DNA of 21,616 nucleotides from Sphacelaria rigidula (taxonomy: Eukaryota; Phaeophyceae; Sphacelariales): NCBI GenBank assembly GCA_964200075.2, contig CAXNAA020000401.1, forward strand, positions 1 through 21,616, given 5' to 3'. The notes beneath the pieces are model-generated. The model worked only from the letters and a program-made list of their open reading frames with translations. It was not told the DNA's origin and did no database searches. Of this stretch, positions 16,436 through 21,616 are shown one piece after another. A program made the position numbers and the translations under genes. Numbering within the stretch: position 1 is the stretch's first letter; every line of letters starts with the position of its first letter.

Positions 16436-16591
16436 CCTTGACTATGGAGGTATGAGGTGGACGCGTCCGGAACACACGCATCTAGTCCTCTGTATTTTAG
16501 AACAGCTCCCGCTTTTTTGTCGTTCCATAATCTAATGTTTGAAGATCTGAATACGCGACGCGAGTACCCCGCAATGCTGGCAGTATCTCAC

Positions 16592-16826
16592 CCTTGACAT
16601 CGAAGCTGAGGCGAAGGACAAATACGACGTAGTCGGTGGCCACTGCCAGTGTGTTCCCAAGAATAGCTATGTGCTTTGCGCCTCCATCTGTGCCACTCTG
16701 GGCATCGGTACCCACGAGTTCTGCGAGATCTACAGCTAAGGCGTGCTCAAAGCCTGTCAAGGATTGCCGCTGCTTGGACGATTGCCCCTTCGACCCGCCT
16801 GAGCCTGGCCACGACACCGCCCACAT
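16592..16826 (-). CDS. Exon 1 (first coding) of the large gene
   Basis: ATG at 16826-16824 has A at -3 (GTCAACATGTGG). The encoded start is MWAVSWPGSGGSKGQSSKQR, then LTGFEHALAVDLAELVGTD and HIAILGNTLAVATDYVVFVL, the last being a good propeller-type strand pair. The donor AAGG/GTGAGA at 16591 is strong and phase 1. It is 235 nt, residues 1-78 plus one base. The frame stays open for about 30 codons upstream without another ATG, so an upstream coding exon joined by an acceptor such as TTGAAG just before the ATG is possible. Confidence 0.55.
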
Positions 16827-18287
16827 GTTGACCTTCAACACACCACGCACGAGAGAACCGACGTAAGAGCGTAGACGAAGGTAAAAACATGGGGAGGAAA
16901 GTAAGACATCGCAGCAGCCTACCTCCGGATGACACTACAGCACACGGGTCCCAAACAGGCATAAATCAACGCTTAGCTGTGACCTTGGTGTTGGTGTTCG
17001 ATCATACACTATTAATAGCATCCACTGGCAAGTACGGTGCTTGCTTAGGTACTTGCAAAGCTTCAACGTGTAAATGGAGTCGCCCTTTAGTGAGTATTGT
17101 ACAGTAGCACACAGCGGGCGATCCAAGCTCATTGCTCGACACGACACCAGAGGAATCCAATACCGACGTCTACTTTGGTTTCAACACCACAAACCGTACT
17201 TGAAAGTACTAGTCTTCGTAGTAGCTCTAGCTTTAGCTCACCACGGAGCCGGTGCACACGGCTGCCCACCCTCGGCGTGGACACACCGCCATGCATGCTT
17301 GGTTTGTCGCGAGAGGTATCGTGCAGCTCTCCCACGGAGCTTGACTTCTGCCTTTGGGCCCTAGACCTTCGCGTTCTGCACCACCGAGCGCATTCGGCTT
17401 GTGATACCTTGCTAAGAACACCTGGTCTCCAGCAGCTGTGCTAGCGAGCTGCGATTGAGAGCGCACAGTACAGAGTGGGAGTACAACATGTGATTGCCTT
17501 GTTACTCATAACAGAAGGGCATAAAAGAAGGGCGCCGTCTATATCCGCAAGCAGAAGGACTTGTGCGAGTCACGTCCGCCGTTGCACTAAATGTGAAACA
17601 GCTGAGACGTTGCGGTTGTCAGCACTGAATGTAATTGTGTATTCAGGACTGTTGGCGGTTTCACACCACTGCTGCATGAACAGCCGAAATCATAACATTG
17701 CAATCAATACATGTAGCAGCTAACGATACTAACCAACTGCTTTGGGCTGGTGACAGCAGCGGCAATATTAGTAGTGCTACTTGTGAAATCCTGTCATATT
17801 GGCCTGTGAATGATATGTTCGTGACAAGTGAAGGGCCGAGCAAACATGCCCGTACAGTATTTGTTCCTCTTGTATTGTCGTACAAGGTGATCGCAAAGTG
17901 GGGTCGTCTGTGTTATGTCATGTCCTAGGGTTGCGTACTTTCTGGGCCAGGATAGGTACTTTCCGGGCCGACTGGTGGCCTAGATAAGTGCGATTGAAAA
18001 GTAATACCTAGATCAGGTATACCTGGCCGAAATTTGGCCTAGGAAGTTGAGTGGTTTCTGGAGGCGAGACGTCCTTCTGTGCATGGCAAAATCTCGCGAG
18101 AAAACATTCTTGTTTCTATTTTTTTTCGAGGCCCGGGTGCCGAGGAGCCCTCCGATTGCTGTGCGTGAAAAATTCGGAGCGAAATCGGTCTAGATTGTAT
18201 GTTTTGCCGTTTTCGCGTTCCTGGTCATTTTTCGTACCTTTCTTGGGCAAAACACGAGAATACATACCTTTTCTAGGCCATTACCCA
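16827..18287. other. Upstream flank of the large gene, no gene recognised
   Basis: This presumably contains the promoter and 5' UTR of the minus-strand gene, but I see no definite TATA or initiator signal. A consensus-like donor on the minus strand (CCGTG/GTGAGC near 17235) could mark a non-coding 5' exon. At 17936-17968 a short direct repeat ACTTTCTGGGCC / ACTTTCCGGGCC occurs, and TGGCCTAG recurs at about 17972 and 18035. None of this amounts to a gene. Confidence 0.4.
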
Positions 18288-18297
18288 TAATAACAAT

Positions 18298-18333
<36 letters not shown>

Positions 18334-18381
18334 AATAATAATAATAATAATAACAATAATAATAATAATAATAATAATAAC
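18288..18381. repeat. Compound AAC/AAT microsatellite
   Basis: About 94 bp of trinucleotide repeat: mostly AAC units, changing to AAT, one AAC interruption, then AAT again. The change of unit within one array indicates point mutation and re-expansion. Confidence 0.97.
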
Positions 18382-18417
18382 TAAAAAATAATGAGCATGA
18401 GGCTCGAACGATGACTG

Positions 18418-18434
18418 CTAGCAAGTCTTGCTAG
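18418..18434. repeat. 17-bp perfect palindrome
   Basis: CTAGCAAG, a single T, then CTTGCTAG. It is an isolated short hairpin just past the microsatellite, with no associated gene. Confidence 0.9.
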
Positions 18435-21400
18435 TCTTGCTTAGCTGTGCGAAGGCGTCACGGTGGGTTTACGCAGCGTGAGTTGTCTGCGATCGCGGGG
18501 CTCCGATCCAATAGGGTCACCTCTCCATTGAATCAAGTTTGTCGCTTTGGATAAAATTGCGTAAATAACCAGTCATTTTTTACGTCACGAAGGACAAAGA
18601 ATATACAAATAACCAAAAGCAGCTTTGGTTCGGTCGCGAAACTATGACGGCATATCTCTCGATATACAAGGAGGCTAGCAACGATCCATGACATGAACGA
18701 AAGCCCTGAACACTGAATATGGGTAACATGTGTAAATGTGATACATCCACTGTTGCCTCACGTAGCGAATTTGCCGTGATTTTTCTTCTGAAGCTGAAGC
18801 GAATGCTGTCGAAACGTTTCTGCTCGGTGATAATGTTTTGTTCCCCCTCATGCTTTTTGGCCGTTTGTTTGGCTGCTGGGTGCCGCTAGGACGCAGATTG
18901 TGTTTCGGCGCTAGATATTGACTCATGATACAAGAGCGTACTGTATCGGCATGCAGGTGATGCGTGACGCGAGAGTTCGAGTGATTTTTCATCAGCGATA
19001 AGAAAAGATTCCACTCCGATGAAAAACTATAAAACATCTTGTTCGGCTATTCAGCGCTGATTTCGCCGGAGTATAGTAGTAATCGTACCGGGCTCTGCGG
19101 ATCGTGCAACCTTGGAAATGTTGCTGTACTTGTCGGGAGGGTTCCAGCGCCCTTTCCGACCTTTAGCGTACGCCCACTTTTAATCAACTACCCGCGCAAC
19201 CCTATTGGGGGTGCAGAGGGGAAAAAAAAAAGGAAGTTGGAGCGAGTTCAAGTTTCAGCAAAAATAGGAACAATGCTATAACTTCCTTAAATAATGATTG
19301 AAAAAAATGGCAACGCTCCAACACATACGGGCACTCGCATCAACGACATTCTGGTAAAGTTTCGGTCGAAAACACCTCAAATTGGGCGCGGCATCGCACA
19401 TTTCGTGTGACACGGCCGCGCCCCTTTAATTGAAGTCATACAGGAGACTCCAATTATGGAGGTCATGAGTTCGAATCCCGACACATTCTCTTTTTTTCCG
19501 TCCGTCGTTAAGGCTATATTATGCAGTACATTTTCTTCATTTTTTTTCTTATTCAGCAGCGGTGCCGTGTGTTACCAGGTTGGTCTGCACGTCACAGCGA
19601 TATGCTTACATCGGGTTCATTCGGGAAACTGGGAAAAAGCTGTAGTGTGGACAACGTTTAGCCGCTTTGAAGCTGGTCCAGCTCGTTGAACTGAATTATT
19701 CTTGGGGTTGCGTGAAAAACCGCTTGTCGGGCCAAACTTTAACTGGGCACACCAAAAATGGAAAAAAGTGCGCTAGAGCACTCCCAGAGAGTACAGCAGC
19801 AAGTGTTTGTGAGGTGTGAGGTGGCACCATCCGTCGAACCCCGTATTTCGACGAAAATCGGGAAATCAATCTCCAAAATAGTACAACTAGGCTTTTTGTT
19901 GTTGTTGCTTTTTGTAGTACAACAAGAAGCGGCCTCCGGCGATTTTTCTGTCCCCTCATTGTACCATGTCAGCCAAGGACCTCAAATGGATGGACGACAG
20001 GATGATCCTGCCTGCACGTGTATGGCGTTCGAAACTACCGTAAATACCTTCCTCGTGCACTAACTCTGTGTGAAACGAGGGAGCACCCGGCAAGGCAAAA
20101 GGGGGTGATCGACTGGTGACCATACTCGCACCGTATTGTACAAATCTCCATCACCAACAACGTATTTCTTGCAACAATAATGATTGCCTGAGATCACCTG
20201 ACTCAAAACACCATCTCTCGCCGAGTGTAGCTGCAGCAAACACAAAAAAAACAACGAATGTTGGAATGCTCAGGCAGGAGATAGATGAAGGAATTATTAG
20301 ACGCGTGGCTTCATTATAACGTCGATGTACGTACGTTCTTGGTCTGTTGCCATGACCAACTACCCGCGTCATGATGCCGTATTCTACAGTAGCAGCTGTG
20401 GTGTTTACGCGGACTGCCGTGTTGTGTTTCGAAAATCGCCCAGGGTTTCTCGCCCTCTGGATCTTTGCTATTATTGCCGGGGTGGGGTCATGAGATAGTT
20501 TTCAATTAATCACCGTAAAAAAAATAAAAGGCACTCGAAAACTCAGTGCAAAAATTAGTGCAAAATTTGCAGCATGCTTGCTTTCTGTCAACTGCGTGCT
20601 TATATACATCCACAACACCACGAGCTGTAGACATTCCCTAACGTGCAGATGGTGCAGTAGCTTACACTCGTAGCAGCGCAGCGAGCAAGTAGGTCGCTAC
20701 TGGAATTTCTCTACTCTTCAATTCGAAAGCAAGTTGAACTCTCCCGTGTACGTCCGCGAACGACGACCGCACTTGACCCAAACAGCACAACCACCACTGC
20801 CGATACACACACCGTCTAGGAAGACTGTACGAAGGGCAATCTGGGGGCTAAGCACACAGTAGCTTACTCCATCGTTCGGTGCGGTGCCGATATGTTACCT
20901 GCAGTGGATGCGTTAGAGATGCATTTCTCCCAACATACAACAAAATCGCTATCCGACCACCCTGCGGCTCACACGGCTGCGCCATCAATTCAACCGCACC
21001 GCGGCACCTTTGTGCCATACTTCCCTCCTTTGTGCGGTCTGATTGTGTACATCGATGTACTTCGATGATTTTGCGAAATGCGAGGCGTGATAAAGGTCAT
21101 GGCACTAGAAATAATAATGGCCCATACTTCAATCAAGTTGTGCACTTCAATGCACAGATTACACCTGGGCGCGGAGCTGATCGTGGCTCGGAACGGCAGA
21201 AGAGAGAATGACTATCGGGCTGATACAAATACATGTGTGTGGCGTTCTCAGCTTCGAAGAGACGCCCATCGCAATTTTTGCGCTCCAGTCGGTGAAATTG
21301 AGTCGGACTTCGGAGTGATGCCGCGATAGCCCCCCCAGAAAAGCGGCTGGTTTGGGGAGACAATATCTACGTGTGAATCAAAATGAAACAAGCCGCGCAC

Positions 21401-21616
21401 ACCGAGCAGCCAGGAATTCCTACGCTTAGGATCGTTATCGCCAATGTCGCCTCTGTAGGCGCTTCGTACAGACTGAAACCAGCGATCATGCGATGTATGG
21501 TCATTTTCTTCGTGACAGTTTGGGGGCTGGTTTGGGGGGCGCACCGGGGGGGGGGGGATGTACTCATTTGTTGCTTGCCTTGGTCGTTTGACCATTGACC
21601 ACGCATCCCTTTCGAG
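18435..21616. other. Long tract without a recognised gene
   Basis: Both strands carry only short overlapping frames with no domain-like content. Landmarks are a B-box-like motif with a T7 tract (19468-19497), scattered short A/T runs, and G runs near the end (21548-21558). A GCTGGTTTGGGG motif appears twice (about 21343 and 21525), each next to a run of G or C. I see no RNA gene that folds convincingly. Confidence 0.4.
19468..19497 (+). promoter_or_regulatory. Pol III B-box-like motif with T tract
   Basis: AGTTCGAATCC (19468-19478) differs from the B-box consensus GGTTCGANTCC at one position and is followed by T7 at 19491-19497. No A box is found at the proper distance upstream and the flanks do not form a T stem. 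This is at best a relic of a tRNA-derived SINE. Confidence 0.35.

Larger units (their letters stand above)
15163..16591 (-). other. Intron 1 of the large gene, host of a nested ORF
   Basis: It is 1429 nt, with donor AAGG/GTGAGA (GT at 16591-16590) and acceptor CAACCACAG. It contains two copies of a palindrome-rich repeat and a same-strand 132-codon ORF between them. Confidence 0.5.
3057..16826 (-). other. Large ten-exon gene, beta-propeller/alpha-solenoid type protein
   Basis: Span of the reconstructed gene. The model uses exons 16826-16592, 15162-14736, 14375-14118, 13732-13316, 13048-12817, 9091-8984, 8140-6292, 5840-5620, 5204-4851 and 4184-3057. Summed coding length is 5229 nt, or 1743 codons with the stop. 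Every junction has GT and AG and matching phase (1,2,2,2,0,0,1,0,0). The product would be a large cytoplasmic scaffold: N-terminal WD/beta-propeller-like segments, Ser/Gly-rich spacers and a long helical C-terminal half. That layout is shared by trafficking tethers (Vps8, Vps39/TGFBRAP1, Vps41), coat subunits and some nucleoporins. I cannot assign a family. Least certain are the exon 9/10 junction, the exon 4/5 junction and whether exons 1-5 belong to the same transcript as exons 6-10 across the 3.7-kb intron. Confidence 0.5.

Noticed and set aside
18288-18381. CRISPR-like array
   Set aside because: It is a pure trinucleotide microsatellite without spacers; the organism also appears eukaryotic.
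18675-19037. Minus-strand open frame of 120 codons
   Set aside because: Composition looks random, with no splice partners or neighbours supporting it and no motif recognised.
21248-21595. Minus-strand open frame of 115 codons near the window end
   Set aside because: It spans G-rich duplicated motifs, contains no recognisable domain and is matched by similarly long frames in other frames of the same segment.

Overview
The window looks like nuclear DNA of a eukaryote with long introns and many transposon relics. There are no bacterial-style operons or ribosome binding sites. Coding potential is broken into minus-strand blocks that end exactly at GT donors and begin after pyrimidine-rich AG acceptors. 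Mid-range GC, pentamer GTACT/TACAG repeats, Ser/Gly/Ala-rich spacers in the proteins and introns of 0.3 to 3.7 kb fit a stramenopile alga such as a brown alga. That assignment is inference only.

The main content is one large minus-strand gene, reconstructed here as ten exons from an ATG at 16826 to a TGA at 3059-3057. The nine junctions in the chosen model are GT-AG and phase-compatible, giving a predicted protein of about 1742 residues. The first third (exons 1-6) reads as beta-strand-rich, WD/beta-propeller-like sequence interrupted by low-complexity spacers. The rest (exons 7-10) is helical and alpha-solenoid-like, and the last ~110 residues recall clathrin-heavy-chain-repeat proteins of the HOPS/CORVET type. 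I cannot name the family with confidence.

The introns carry most of the other structure. Intron 1 holds a separate small minus-strand ORF (15849-16247) encoding a Cys/His zinc-binding-like domain and a canonical C-terminal PCNA-interacting (PIP) box, flanked by two diverged copies of a ~110-bp palindrome-rich repeat. The 3.7-kb intron 5 holds a ~225-bp imperfect foldback and a tRNA-like SINE. Intron 6 holds a 530-bp segment bounded by 19-bp inverted repeats. Intron 7 has a TG microsatellite next to its donor, and intron 9 has a 9-bp tandem repeat.

Downstream of the gene (1-3056) lie a second, inverted copy of the SINE body and a 1.04-kb non-autonomous element with piggyBac hallmarks: TTAA at both ends and terminal inverted repeats starting CCCTTT. 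The upstream 4.8 kb (16827-21616) has no convincing gene, only microsatellites, a B-box-like motif and homopolymer tracts.
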